A DNA stretch of 64,000 bases from Verrucomicrobiaceae bacterium (GTDB taxonomy: Bacteria > Verrucomicrobiota > Verrucomicrobiia > Verrucomicrobiales > Verrucomicrobiaceae), in assembly GCA_016713035.1 (NCBI GenBank), contig JADJPW010000007.1, forward strand, positions 361,435 to 425,434, read 5' to 3'. A program made the position numbers and the translations under genes. A model generated the notes under the pieces. It worked only from the letters and a program-made list of their open reading frames with translations, was not told the origin of the DNA and did not search any database. Shown one piece after another: positions 26,027 to 34,499 of this stretch. Positions within the stretch are counted from its first letter, which is position 1. Every line of letters starts with the position of its first letter.

Positions 26027-27071
26027 AGCCAATTACCCGCAAAACTACCGCCTCCCCGCCGAATTCGAACCGCAGGAGGCTATCTGGCTTTCGTGGCCAT
26101 CCAACAAGGAAAGTTGCCCCAAGACCTTCCACAAGCTCCAGGACAAATTCGGCGAGATCGCCAGCGTCATCAGCCGCTACGAGCGCGTGCGCATCAATGC
26201 GCCCATGCTCAGCCACATGAACATCCGCCTCAGCATCGCCGACAATGAAGGCGATCTCTCCCAGGTCGATCTCTACGAGCACAACACCAACGACGTCTGG
26301 TGCCGCGACCACGGCCCCATCTTCATCAAGCACAACGAGACCGGCAAGCTCGCCATCACCGACTGGGAATTCAATGCCTGGGGTGGCAAGTTCGCCCCGT
26401 GGGATCTCGACAACGGCATCCCTGAAAAAGCCGCCAAGGTGCTCAACATGGAGCGCTTCACCTCCAAGATGATCCTCGAAGGCGGCGCCATCGAAACCAA
26501 CGGCAAAGGCACCCTCCTCACCACCGAGGCCGTCCTGCTCAATCCCAACCGCCACGGCGGCAAGCCCGGCAACAAAGCCGATGTCGAGAAGGAACTGAAG
26601 GCCATGCTCGGCGTCAAAGACATCGTCTGGTTCAAAAAAGGCATCGAAGGCGACGACACCGATGGCCACATCGACGACATCGTCCGCTTCGTGCGTGAAG
26701 ACGCCGTCATCTGCATGGTCGAGCCGCGTGACACCGACCCGAACCACAAAGTTTTGAAGGAAATCCGCGAGCGCCTCGATGACGTGAAAGCACCAGACGG
26801 CGGCAAGCTCGAAATCATCGAGATCGAGATGCCCCAGGCCATCGAAATGAAGGACTGGCGCCTCAGCCGCCTGCCCGCAAGCTACGCGAACTTCCTCATC
26901 CTCAACAACGCCGTCATCGTCCCGCTCTTTGGCAACAAGAAGAAAGACGCCGCCGCCGAGGACAAGATCGCCGAGTGCTTCCCCGGCCGCGAAATCATCT
27001 CCATGATGGCCAAAGACCTCGTCACCGAGGGCGGAGCCTTCCACTGCATCGCCATGCATCAGCCGAAGTGA
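26019..27071 (+). CDS. aguA: Agmatine deiminase
   Basis: 350 residues of the peptidylarginine-deiminase-like family. Substrate and catalytic residues visible: Trp-Cys-Arg-Asp-His-Gly-Pro (Asp97), Glu-Gly-Gly-Ala-Ile-Glu (about 154), Thr-Asp-Gly-His-Ile-Asp-Asp (His217) and the nucleophile in Gly-Gly-Ala-Phe-His-Cys (Cys343). Converts agmatine to N-carbamoylputrescine, which the overlapping AguB turns into putrescine. An arginine decarboxylase needed to make agmatine is not in this window. A strong terminator 50 bp downstream closes the operon. Confidence 0.95.
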   Translation: MSKANYPQNYRLPAEFEPQEAIWLSWPSNKESCPKTFHKLQDKFGEIASVISRYERVRINAPMLSHMNIRLSIADNEGDLSQVDLYEHNTNDVWCRDHGPIFIKHNETGKLAITDWEFNAWGGKFAPWDLDNGIPEKAAKVLNMERFTSKMILEGGAIETNGKGTLLTTEAVLLNPNRHGGKPGNKADVEKELKAMLGVKDIVWFKKGIEGDDTDGHIDDIVRFVREDAVICMVEPRDTDPNHKVLKEIRERLDDVKAPDGGKLEIIEIEMPQAIEMKDWRLSRLPASYANFLILNNAVIVPLFGNKKKDAAAEDKIAECFPGREIISMMAKDLVTEGGAFHCIAMHQPK

Positions 27072-27121
27072 GTGCGCCTACCGCTGGGTAGGTGCCCTTA
27101 TCGGGAAGCTTCACAAAAAAA

Positions 27122-27147
27122 GGGCACTTCGATTGAAGTGCCCTTTT
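27122..27147. terminator. Bidirectional intrinsic terminator
   Basis: GGGCACTTC (27122-27130), loop GATT, GAAGTGCCC (27135-27143) then TTTT; preceded by seven A residues (27115-27121), so it also works for the opposite-strand gene ending at 27179. Confidence 0.9.
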
Positions 27148-27178
27148 GATTGTTTGGATGAGGTGCGGAGGAGGCCGA

Positions 27179-28675
27179 TTAGGCCTCCGGGGAGGCGGGT
27201 TGCACGATGCGGCCGCCGTCGAGGACGTCTTGGAGGGCGCGGAGCTCTTGCCATTTTTCCTCGTAGGCGAGGGTGGCTTGCTGGGGCCAGGTGGTGGGGT
27301 CGTGCATGACGAAGCGCTCGCCAGCACGGGAGAGGATGTCTTTGAGGCGCTCGACACTGGTGGTGCAGAGCTGTTGCCAGGTGGTGATCCCGTCGGCGTG
27401 GATGAGTTCTTCGATTTTGGGGCCGATGCCTTCGAGGATTTTAAAGTCGTCGCGGACGACGCGTTTGCCGAGTGCTTCGGTGGCGGCTTCGATTTTTTCC
27501 TTTTTGGCTGGGGCTTCTTCTGCGGCTGGTGCTGCGGCGAAGCCGAGCATGCTCTGCACGGCACCGAATTGTGGGGCGATGATTTCTGCTTTGGGGGCCT
27601 CTACGGGGGTGGATGGGACATCCACGGTGAGGGGCTGGGTGATTTCGATGACAGGGGCGGGGGCAGGTGTGGGCTCTGGGGCCGGAGCGGCGGCTGCGGG
27701 GACGGTGGTGGTGAGTGCGGCGGCGGCGCTGGCGGTAGCGCTGGATTCTGCGGTGGCTAGAGCGACGACGAGACGACGGTTGTCGGCTTCGAGGGCATTT
27801 TTGGCCTCTTCAGTGGCGGTGAGGCTGCTTTGGAGAGTGGTGGTTTCGTTGCGGCACTTGGCGAGGCTGCTCTTGGCGTTGTTGAATTCGCGGTCGAGGA
27901 CGCTGATGCGGTTGCGCTCGGTGGTGAGGGCGTGTTCGGTTTTTTGGAGGTCCTCGCGGGCGGCGGCGAGCTCGGCTTCGAGGCGTGCTTTGGCGGCTGC
28001 GTCGAGGGTGGAGGCTTTTAGGGCGGCGATTTCTTCTTTGTGCTTGGCCATTTTGTCGCGGAGGGACTCGGCCTGCTCTTTGTATTCGTCTGCGCGGCGG
28101 CGCTCTTGGCCTGCGAGGGTCTCTGCGGTGCGGACGGTGGCCTTCATGCGCTCGATTTCAGAGCTGCTGTCGCCGGAGGCGACAGGGGCTGCGGAGATGA
28201 GGCGGGCGACTTCTTCGCGGAGCTTGGCGATTTCGTTTTGCTGCTCGAGGAGCTTGGCATCGGCGGTGCGGGCGGCTTTGAAGCCGTCTTCGGAGCGCTG
28301 GAACTTGGCTTTGAAGTCGTCGGCTTCGCGGCGGGCTTCGGTGAGGGAGAGGCGGGCTTTTTCGAGGTCGGCGGAGGGGACGAGGGCGGCCAGTTTGGAC
28401 TCGGTTTCGGCTTTGAGACGTGAGCTGGCGGCTTCGGCGTTGCGGGCGCGTTCTTCGGCGTCTTTGAGGCGCGCTTCGAGGCTGCGGACGCGGCCGGAAT
28501 CAGCGTCTGCGGCTTTTGCAGGTGCTAGCGAGGACGGGGTGTGAGAATGGGAGTGCGAATGGGTAGAGGGAGCGTGGATTTTGCCGCGTAGCCACCAACC
28601 GAAGTAGCCGAAGAGCGCGGCGGTGAGTGCGATGGTGATGAAGTGCTCGAAGAAGTAGGAAATGGTGCCGTCCAT
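27179..28675 (-). CDS. Membrane-anchored coiled-coil protein with C-terminal helix-hairpin-helix domain
   Basis: 498 residues. One N-terminal membrane span (about 10-28) with a Trp-Trp-Leu-Arg-Gly end, a His/Ser linker, then a coiled coil from about 60 to 300. A Pro/Ala linker precedes a C-terminal domain beginning Asp-Asp-Phe-Lys-Ile-Leu-Glu-Gly-Ile-Gly-Pro-Lys-Ile-Glu (about 410), the helix-hairpin-helix of DUF4332-like predicted DNA-binding proteins. The upstream neighbour on the same strand, 58 bp away, encodes an OmpA/BON protein; this combination recurs in Bacteroidetes and Verrucomicrobia. A structural link between envelope and nucleoid is a guess. Confidence 0.75.
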   Translation of the reverse strand: MDGTISYFFEHFITIALTAALFGYFGWWLRGKIHAPSTHSHSHSHTPSSLAPAKAADADSGRVRSLEARLKDAEERARNAEAASSRLKAETESKLAALVPSADLEKARLSLTEARREADDFKAKFQRSEDGFKAARTADAKLLEQQNEIAKLREEVARLISAAPVASGDSSSEIERMKATVRTAETLAGQERRRADEYKEQAESLRDKMAKHKEEIAALKASTLDAAAKARLEAELAAAREDLQKTEHALTTERNRISVLDREFNNAKSSLAKCRNETTTLQSSLTATEEAKNALEADNRRLVVALATAESSATASAAAALTTTVPAAAAPAPEPTPAPAPVIEITQPLTVDVPSTPVEAPKAEIIAPQFGAVQSMLGFAAAPAAEEAPAKKEKIEAATEALGKRVVRDDFKILEGIGPKIEELIHADGITTWQQLCTTSVERLKDILSRAGERFVMHDPTTWPQQATLAYEEKWQELRALQDVLDGGRIVQPASPEA

Positions 28676-28733
28676 GGTGGTGTGGTGTGGGGTTGAGGTG
28701 TTTCTGTCTTTTTGGGTGAGTGTGAGGGGGGTG

Positions 28734-30995
28734 TTATTTCAGGAGTACATCGACGCGGCGGTTCAGGGCACGGCCGGCATCGGTATTGGGGTCTGCGACG
28801 GGTTCACGGGGGCCTGCGCCACGGGTGGAGAGGATGGCGCGGTCGATGCCGCCTGCGGCGAGGCCGTCTGCGACGTTTTTGGCGCGGGTTTCGCTAAGTT
28901 TGGTGTTGGCGGCTTCATCGCCGACGTTGTCGCTGTGGCCGGCGACTTCGAATTTGGCGGCGGGGTTGAGTTTGAGGACGCGGCGGACTTGGTAGAGGGC
29001 GCGTTCTTGGTCTTTGGAGCGATTGGAGCCGGTTTTGAAGCGGATGGAGTGGACGACGGCGGTGCGCCATTTTTGGCCGGGGGTGACGACGGCGATGCCG
29101 CCTTTGCCGGGCTCGAATTTAGGGGCGGACTCGAGGGTGGGCTTTGTGTCGGTGATGGTGGTGACGAGGGGGGTGATGGTGAGTGCATCGGTGATGGTAA
29201 AGGTGGGGTTGGCGGCCTTCATGGCATCGAGGATGGCTTTTTTGGCGGCTTCATCGGCGACTTCGCCTGAGACGGTGAGGGTGGTGCCGGTGGCGATAGC
29301 GCTGACGTAGGGCTCGTCCTGCTGGAGGAGCTTGCTGGAGACGAGGCTGGTGCGGAAGCCGCTGAGCTCGGTGCCGAGCATGCCCTGGGGGAAGGCGATG
29401 GCGGGGAAGTCGCGTTCGATTTCAGAGTCGAAGACGTCGAGGTTATAGACTTTGGCGGCTCCACCGGGGTGGCTGAGGCCGATGGCGGGTTTGGCGGCGT
29501 CTGCAGGCTTGGCGAAGTCGATTTTGGCTCCGGCGGGGGAGGTGGCGGTGGGGCTGACTTTGAGGGCGTCGGCATTGATTTCGGTGCCGGGGAAGGCGGC
29601 TTTGGCGGCGTCGATGGCCTGGGTTTTGAGCGCATCGGAGCCGATTTGGCCGAAGAGGCGCATTTTGGCCTGGTGGAGTGTCCAGCCGATGAAGCCAGGG
29701 AGGGCAGGGGCGGCGGGGGCAGGGGTGGTAGTGGCCGCTGGGGCGGTTTTGGCGGCCATGGCGGCTTTTTCAGCGGCTTCTTTGGCTGCTTTCTCAGCGG
29801 CCTCTTTGGCTGCTTGTTTTTCTTGGAGGGCTTTGGCGGCAGCTTCCTTGGCGGCTTTTTCGGTGGCTTCTTTGGCTTTGGCCCATTTTTCGTAGGCGGC
29901 GTAGAGGTCGGGGTAGCTGTCGTAATCGGCGGGGAGGGAAGGGGAGAGGGCTTTTTTCATGCCTTCGAGTCCACCGGTGGTGTCCCAGGTGGAGGCTTTG
30001 CCGCCGGGGGCGAGTGCGAAGGCGAAAGCGGTGTCCTTTTTCGGAGTGATGCCTTTGAGCGGGGTCTGCCAGTCTGGGGCGGGTTTGACGTTGGTGTCAA
30101 TGGGGACGTGTTCTTCGACTTGGATGCCTGGGAGGGCTTTTTTGATCTGATCGACGAGGAGGACGCTGTCTTCGAATTTGTGAGCGTGGCCGTAAACGTG
30201 GAGGCGGTCTGGGAGGGCCATGACGCCGACGTAGGCGGGTGGGAGCTTGGCGATGCGCTCGTTTTCGGCTTCGCGGGCGACCCAGCCGCGGATGTGGCCG
30301 AGGGCGGCTTGGACGGGATCGGCCTCTAAGTTCGCTGCGGTGGCTGGGGCGACGGCTTGGTCATCGGTGGTGGTGCCGGGGAGGGTGGTCCATTTTCCAT
30401 CGACGGCGGAGAAGGCGAGTGAGCCAGTCTTGGCGGCTCCTTCGATGGTGCGGAGGTCTGGGATGGTCTTGAGCGTGGTGGCCCAGTCGGAGCCTGTGCG
30501 GAGTCCGTCACGGACACGGGTGATGTCATAGCATTTGATGCCGGTGTGTTTGGCTTGGAGGGCGGTGAGGGCTTCCTTGGCATCGGCGGCTGATTTGACC
30601 CAGCCACTGAGGTCGATGCGATTTTCGTAGTAGGTGGCAATGAGGTGCTGCTGGGGGTGCTGATCGAGCCAGGCGGGGTCCACGCGCATTTGGTCGATGA
30701 CGCGGGTGACGGGGTTGTAGCTCTCACCCCATTCGCCAGTGGGGCGGACTTTGTTGGTGACGATGTCGCGTGCCTGCTCACGGAGTGCCTGGCTGCCGAC
30801 GGTGCCGGTGAGGGTGGCCTGCTGGCCATCGAAGGCGGGCTTCACATCCGCGAAGACGCCACGGTGCTCTGGGGCGGAGAGGGCGGCCTGGGTGTGACGA
30901 GTGAGAGATTCCTCCATGATCGGTTTTTGGATCAGACCAGAGAGGAGCCAGAGTAGAAGGACGCCGAAGACGGCGCGGAGTGTCCATTTGTTCAT
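28734..30995 (-). CDS. OmpA-family protein with BON-like repeats
   Basis: 753 residues. An N-terminal membrane helix (about 7-23) probably anchors it. Several repeats of the BON kind (Ala-Thr-Leu-Thr-Gly-Thr-Val-Gly-Ser at about 63-71; Leu-Thr-Val-Ser-Gly-Glu-Val) follow. An Ala/Lys coiled coil (about 365-415) splits the repeats, and the C-terminal 120 residues are an OmpA peptidoglycan-binding domain: Phe-Glu-Val-Ala-Gly-His-Ser-Asp-Asn, Leu-Ser-Glu-Thr-Arg-Ala-Lys-Asn-Val, ending Asn-Arg-Arg-Val-Asp-Val. Predicted to tie the envelope to peptidoglycan. Similar BON+OmpA proteins occur in actinobacteria (ArfA) and Bacteroidetes; no beta-barrel is visible. Confidence 0.85.
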   Translation of the reverse strand: MNKWTLRAVFGVLLLWLLSGLIQKPIMEESLTRHTQAALSAPEHRGVFADVKPAFDGQQATLTGTVGSQALREQARDIVTNKVRPTGEWGESYNPVTRVIDQMRVDPAWLDQHPQQHLIATYYENRIDLSGWVKSAADAKEALTALQAKHTGIKCYDITRVRDGLRTGSDWATTLKTIPDLRTIEGAAKTGSLAFSAVDGKWTTLPGTTTDDQAVAPATAANLEADPVQAALGHIRGWVAREAENERIAKLPPAYVGVMALPDRLHVYGHAHKFEDSVLLVDQIKKALPGIQVEEHVPIDTNVKPAPDWQTPLKGITPKKDTAFAFALAPGGKASTWDTTGGLEGMKKALSPSLPADYDSYPDLYAAYEKWAKAKEATEKAAKEAAAKALQEKQAAKEAAEKAAKEAAEKAAMAAKTAPAATTTPAPAAPALPGFIGWTLHQAKMRLFGQIGSDALKTQAIDAAKAAFPGTEINADALKVSPTATSPAGAKIDFAKPADAAKPAIGLSHPGGAAKVYNLDVFDSEIERDFPAIAFPQGMLGTELSGFRTSLVSSKLLQQDEPYVSAIATGTTLTVSGEVADEAAKKAILDAMKAANPTFTITDALTITPLVTTITDTKPTLESAPKFEPGKGGIAVVTPGQKWRTAVVHSIRFKTGSNRSKDQERALYQVRRVLKLNPAAKFEVAGHSDNVGDEAANTKLSETRAKNVADGLAAGGIDRAILSTRGAGPREPVADPNTDAGRALNRRVDVLLK

Positions 30996-31173
30996 GCACC
31001 TTCTCTCTTGGCGAAGCGGCTGATTTTGACAACGAAAGATTCCGTCAAAAACGAGCTTAGGGCGAGTGGAGGAGGATGGCGAGGTGGCCCCAGATCGGGC
31101 ACGAAGGAAGCCAACAAGCTCTTTGATTATTCGTAAGAAGCACTACGCTCGCGCCCTCTCTCCTCCTGCCTGC

Positions 31174-31962
31174 ATGCCCCTCCTTTCTGTCGAAGGTCTC
31201 CGAATCCACTTCCCTATCCGCTCTGGTCTGCTGGGCGGCACGCGGGATGTGATCAAGGCGGTGGATGAGGTGAGCTTTGAGGTGAATGAGGGGGAGACAG
31301 TGGGCCTAGTGGGTGAAAGTGGCAGCGGCAAGTCCACGGTGGCTCGCGCTTTGCTGAAACTGGTGCCGGTGACGAGTGGTGTGGTGCATTTTGCCGGGCA
31401 GTCGATCCTAGACATGCCGGAGGGGCAATTCCGCCCGCTGCGCAAGCAGATGCAGATGGTTTTCCAAGATCCGATCGGCTCGCTGAATCCACGCATGACG
31501 GTGGAGAGCATCCTGGCGGAGCCGCAGGAGATTCACTTCCCGAAGATGAGCCGGAATGAGCGACGTGAGGCGAGCGCTGAGATGCTAGTGAGTGTGGGAC
31601 TGCCTGCGGATGCGCTGCAGCGCTACCCGCATGAGTTTAGCGGCGGTCAGCGGCAGCGCATCGGGATCGCACGGGCGCTGGCGGTGAAGCCACGCTTCCT
31701 GATCTGTGATGAGCCGGTGAGTGCCCTAGACGTGAGCGTGCAGGCACAGATCCTGAATCTGCTGAAGGATCTCCAAACACGGATGAGCCTGACGCTGCTG
31801 TTCATCGCGCATGATCTGGCGGTGGTGCGGCACATGAGCGACCGCATCGTGGTGATGCATCACGGGAAAATCATGGAGCAGGGCGGCGCGGATGCGATCT
31901 GTGAAAATCCGCAACACGACTACACGAAAAAACTGCTCGCTGCCGTGCCGCATCTGGACTGA
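31174..31962 (+). CDS. Oligopeptide/dipeptide-type ABC transporter ATP-binding protein
   Basis: 262 residues from ATG 31174, with Walker A GESGSGKST, Q-loop Phe-Gln-Asp-Pro, signature Phe-Ser-Gly-Gly-Gln-Arg-Gln-Arg, Walker B Phe-Leu-Ile-Cys-Asp-Glu-Pro and the H-loop Ile-Ala-His-Asp-Leu. Ser-Leu-Asn-Pro-Arg-Met and Val-Ser-Ala-Leu-Asp-Val-Ser-Val-Gln-Ala-Gln-Ile are typical of OppF/DppF. The C-terminal Cys-containing dipeptide extension is short here (about 10 residues after the ATPase core). No permease or binding-protein gene lies next to it, so its partners are encoded elsewhere. Confidence 0.88.
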   Translation: MPLLSVEGLRIHFPIRSGLLGGTRDVIKAVDEVSFEVNEGETVGLVGESGSGKSTVARALLKLVPVTSGVVHFAGQSILDMPEGQFRPLRKQMQMVFQDPIGSLNPRMTVESILAEPQEIHFPKMSRNERREASAEMLVSVGLPADALQRYPHEFSGGQRQRIGIARALAVKPRFLICDEPVSALDVSVQAQILNLLKDLQTRMSLTLLFIAHDLAVVRHMSDRIVVMHHGKIMEQGGADAICENPQHDYTKKLLAAVPHLD

Positions 31963-31992
31963 CTTGATCCCATAACCTTTTTCTGAAATAGG

Positions 31993-33198
31993 ATGACTCC
32001 GCTGTTTAAAAAATTCCTCGGCATGCATTGGATCATGTTTTTGTTCATGGTCGCACTGCTGCTGCTGGGGGTGTACTCGATCTACAATGCCTCTGCCTAT
32101 AAGGAGGCGGTGGATCTTTCCACGAAGTGGCGGCAGCAGCTCATGTGGATCGCAGTCGGCACGCCGTTCTATTTTGCCGCGAGTCTGATCGACTACAAAT
32201 GGGTGCGATGGGCCTGTTGGCCGATGTATCTTACCGGACTCACGCTGCTGCTGCTGCTGAAGCAATTCGGTGTGACGATCCAAGGGAATACGAACTGGCT
32301 ACGCTTCGGTGGGATTCAGTTTCAGCCATCGCAGTTCGCGATCATGGCGGGCATTTTGACCCTGGCGGTGGTCTTTGGTGATCTACCGCGCATGGCACCG
32401 ATGTTTCGCAGGCCGTGGCTACGCACCCTGGTGGCGGGGCTCGTCGCTGGAGTGCCCACGGCGCTGGTGGCAAAGGAGGACTTGGGCTCTGGACTGGTAT
32501 GGGGGCCGCTGTTTCTGAGCATGATGCTGGTGGGTAGCATCCCCTTCCGCTACATCATCACGCTGGTGACGCTGGTCGCTGCGGTGGTGCCGCTAGGCTA
32601 TGTCTTTGCCCTTTCGGAGAAGCAGCAAAAGCGCATCGAAACGCCCATCTATCTAGCCACGGGCCAATCGCACAAAGTGAACTTCCAGGACGAGGGCTGG
32701 GTGTACAGTCATCTCCAAATGGCGGTGGGCACGGGCGGCTTCGAGGGCAAGGGGCCAGAGTCAAAAAATGTGCCGGATCGTGCCTCCGTGCACCGCACCT
32801 TCCTACCGGATGAAGTAATCAATGACTTCATCTTTGCCGTGATGGCAGAGGAGTTCGGCTTCCGGGGTGCTTTCGGCACGCTGGTGGGCATGGCGAGTCT
32901 GCTGATCTTCGGCGTGATGGTGGCCTTTTCTGCCCGTGATCAGCTAGGGCGGCTCATCGTGGTGGGGATCGTGGCGATGATGTTCACGCACACCTTTCAG
33001 AATGCGGGCATGAATCTCACGATGCTGCCGATCATCGGCCTTCCGATGCCTTTCATCAGCTACGGCGGTACTTTCATGGTCGTGACGCTTTTTCTCATGG
33101 GCATGATTCAGAGCGTGTGGGTGCACCGGCACATCTCACCCGTGAAGAAGCCGCGCTCCGTGAATAGCGCCCGCGTGCCGGATGAAGAGGAAGAGTAA
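31993..33198 (+). CDS. rodA: RodA/FtsW-family SEDS peptidoglycan polymerase (RodA-like)
   Basis: 401 residues with about ten membrane spans. Conserved SEDS features: Gly-Asn-Thr-Asn-Trp-Leu-Arg (about 98-104; usually Gly-Ala-Arg-Arg-Trp), Gln-Pro-Ser-Gln-Phe-Ala, Lys-Glu-Asp-Leu-Gly-Ser-Gly-Leu-Val, a large extracellular loop with Asp-Phe-Ile-Phe-Ala-Val-Met-Ala-Glu-Glu-Phe-Gly-Phe (catalytic-Asp equivalent), and Pro-Met-Pro-Phe-Ile-Ser-Tyr-Gly-Gly. RodA polymerises lipid II for side-wall synthesis. The gene stands alone, without mreBCD or a penicillin-binding protein partner. RodA versus FtsW rests on length and on the long Gly-Phe-Glu-Gly-Lys-Gly loop. Confidence 0.88.
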   Translation: MTPLFKKFLGMHWIMFLFMVALLLLGVYSIYNASAYKEAVDLSTKWRQQLMWIAVGTPFYFAASLIDYKWVRWACWPMYLTGLTLLLLLKQFGVTIQGNTNWLRFGGIQFQPSQFAIMAGILTLAVVFGDLPRMAPMFRRPWLRTLVAGLVAGVPTALVAKEDLGSGLVWGPLFLSMMLVGSIPFRYIITLVTLVAAVVPLGYVFALSEKQQKRIETPIYLATGQSHKVNFQDEGWVYSHLQMAVGTGGFEGKGPESKNVPDRASVHRTFLPDEVINDFIFAVMAEEFGFRGAFGTLVGMASLLIFGVMVAFSARDQLGRLIVVGIVAMMFTHTFQNAGMNLTMLPIIGLPMPFISYGGTFMVVTLFLMGMIQSVWVHRHISPVKKPRSVNSARVPDEEEE

Positions 33199-33217
33199 GC
33201 GCTGAGCTGGGCGGTTT

Positions 33218-34339
33218 TTACCACGCCCATTGCAGCCCGAAGCGGCCTGCCAGAGTGAGGAGGTCATCCCGCATCGGCCATTCATCCGCGCGGGGCACAT
33301 CATCTGCGGGGTGACGCTTGCTGGCACCTTTTAGCGCCATGCAGCCGGTGTTGTCACCGATCTGGCGGATGGCTTCGATCTCCTCCTGGCTCAGGCATTG
33401 TGCAGGCAGCGCGGCGAGGTCATCGAGCTTGCTCTCGATGCTGCGGGCGCCTTCACCATGCTCCTGGATGAGTGTGGGGACGACGCTTTTGACGGCGGTA
33501 TTGCCCAGAGTCCATAGGCAGGCGAGCTGGAGCATCGACAAGCCGTGCTTTTGGGCGATGGGGCGCACTTTTTCCAGCCGCTCCACGCCATGCTCGATCC
33601 ACTCACCGGGGCGGTGGGTGCGGTGATCGCCATCGCGGAACTTATGCCCAGGCTTCACGTCATCATGGAAAAGACCGCCGTAATCGACCACGCGAGCGAG
33701 GATATCGACCTTGTTTTTCTCCGCAGCGGCCAGCACATGCTGACCAGGCCAGGGCTCAAAGGGATTCAAAATGATCATCGCCCAGTCCATGCGGTCGCCG
33801 TAGCGCTCAAAGCACTCGATCATGTCGAGCGTGAAGCCATTGGCAGGTCCTGGGGCAATGCCGAGACGCTCGGTGAGGCCTTCGTCGCGGATTTTGGTGA
33901 AGGCATCCCACACCTTTTCGCTGGTGTAGCTGATGCTGTCCGGGTTGTGGAGCATGAGCAGGTCGAACTTGGAGGTCTTGCAGCGCTCCAGGCTCTTCTC
34001 CGTCGCCATTTTGAGGTAATCGTAGTACTTCTCTGGTCCGCGCAGTGTGGGATCGGTGAAGCGCGGGTAGCCGCGTGAGCCCTGGCGGATGCCTTCGTAA
34101 ATATCATGCCCCACGATGCCTACGAGGCAGTATTCCTCACGCGGGATGCCCTTGAGTGCCTCGCCCAGCAGTGCATCGGCACGGCCCACGCCATAGACAT
34201 CGGCAGTGACAAAGGTGCGCACACCTTTGGCGAAAGAATCACGCATGAGCTGCATGTAGTGCTCTTCAGAGAGCTGTTCGCCGTAGTGCATGAAGCGGCC
34301 GCCGCTCCAGGTGCCGTAAGCCGTGCGTGTGAGATTCAT
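33218..34339 (-). CDS. Aldo/keto reductase-like protein, catalytic Lys not evident
   Basis: 373 residues of (alpha/beta)8 aldo/keto reductase type. Thr-Ala-Asp-Val-Tyr-Gly-Val-Gly carries the Asp47 and Tyr49 of the active site, and Leu-Leu-Met-Leu-His-Asn-Pro-Asp supplies His131. The strand that normally bears the catalytic Lys (Val-Xaa-Xaa-Lys-Val-Gly) reads Cys-Leu-Val-Gly-Ile-Val-Gly-His, with no Lys. The C-terminal cofactor part includes Trp-Thr-Leu-Gly-Asn-Thr-Ala-Val-Lys-Ser-Val-Val-Pro-Thr. Either a Lys further on substitutes, or the protein has lost or changed activity. Confidence 0.8.
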   Translation of the reverse strand: MNLTRTAYGTWSGGRFMHYGEQLSEEHYMQLMRDSFAKGVRTFVTADVYGVGRADALLGEALKGIPREEYCLVGIVGHDIYEGIRQGSRGYPRFTDPTLRGPEKYYDYLKMATEKSLERCKTSKFDLLMLHNPDSISYTSEKVWDAFTKIRDEGLTERLGIAPGPANGFTLDMIECFERYGDRMDWAMIILNPFEPWPGQHVLAAAEKNKVDILARVVDYGGLFHDDVKPGHKFRDGDHRTHRPGEWIEHGVERLEKVRPIAQKHGLSMLQLACLWTLGNTAVKSVVPTLIQEHGEGARSIESKLDDLAALPAQCLSQEEIEAIRQIGDNTGCMALKGASKRHPADDVPRADEWPMRDDLLTLAGRFGLQWAW

Positions 34340-34499
34340 TGTGAGGAAAAGGGGTTCGTGGTGGGTGTGTGAGAGGGGTGCTTACATAGCGCGAGGCCCC
34401 GGTGTTTCAAACACATCATCTGTGCATGAGTGTGTGGATTTTGGGCCAGAGGACATGTCAGATCACACCCCAGTGACACGTTTCAGCACGCAGAACACC

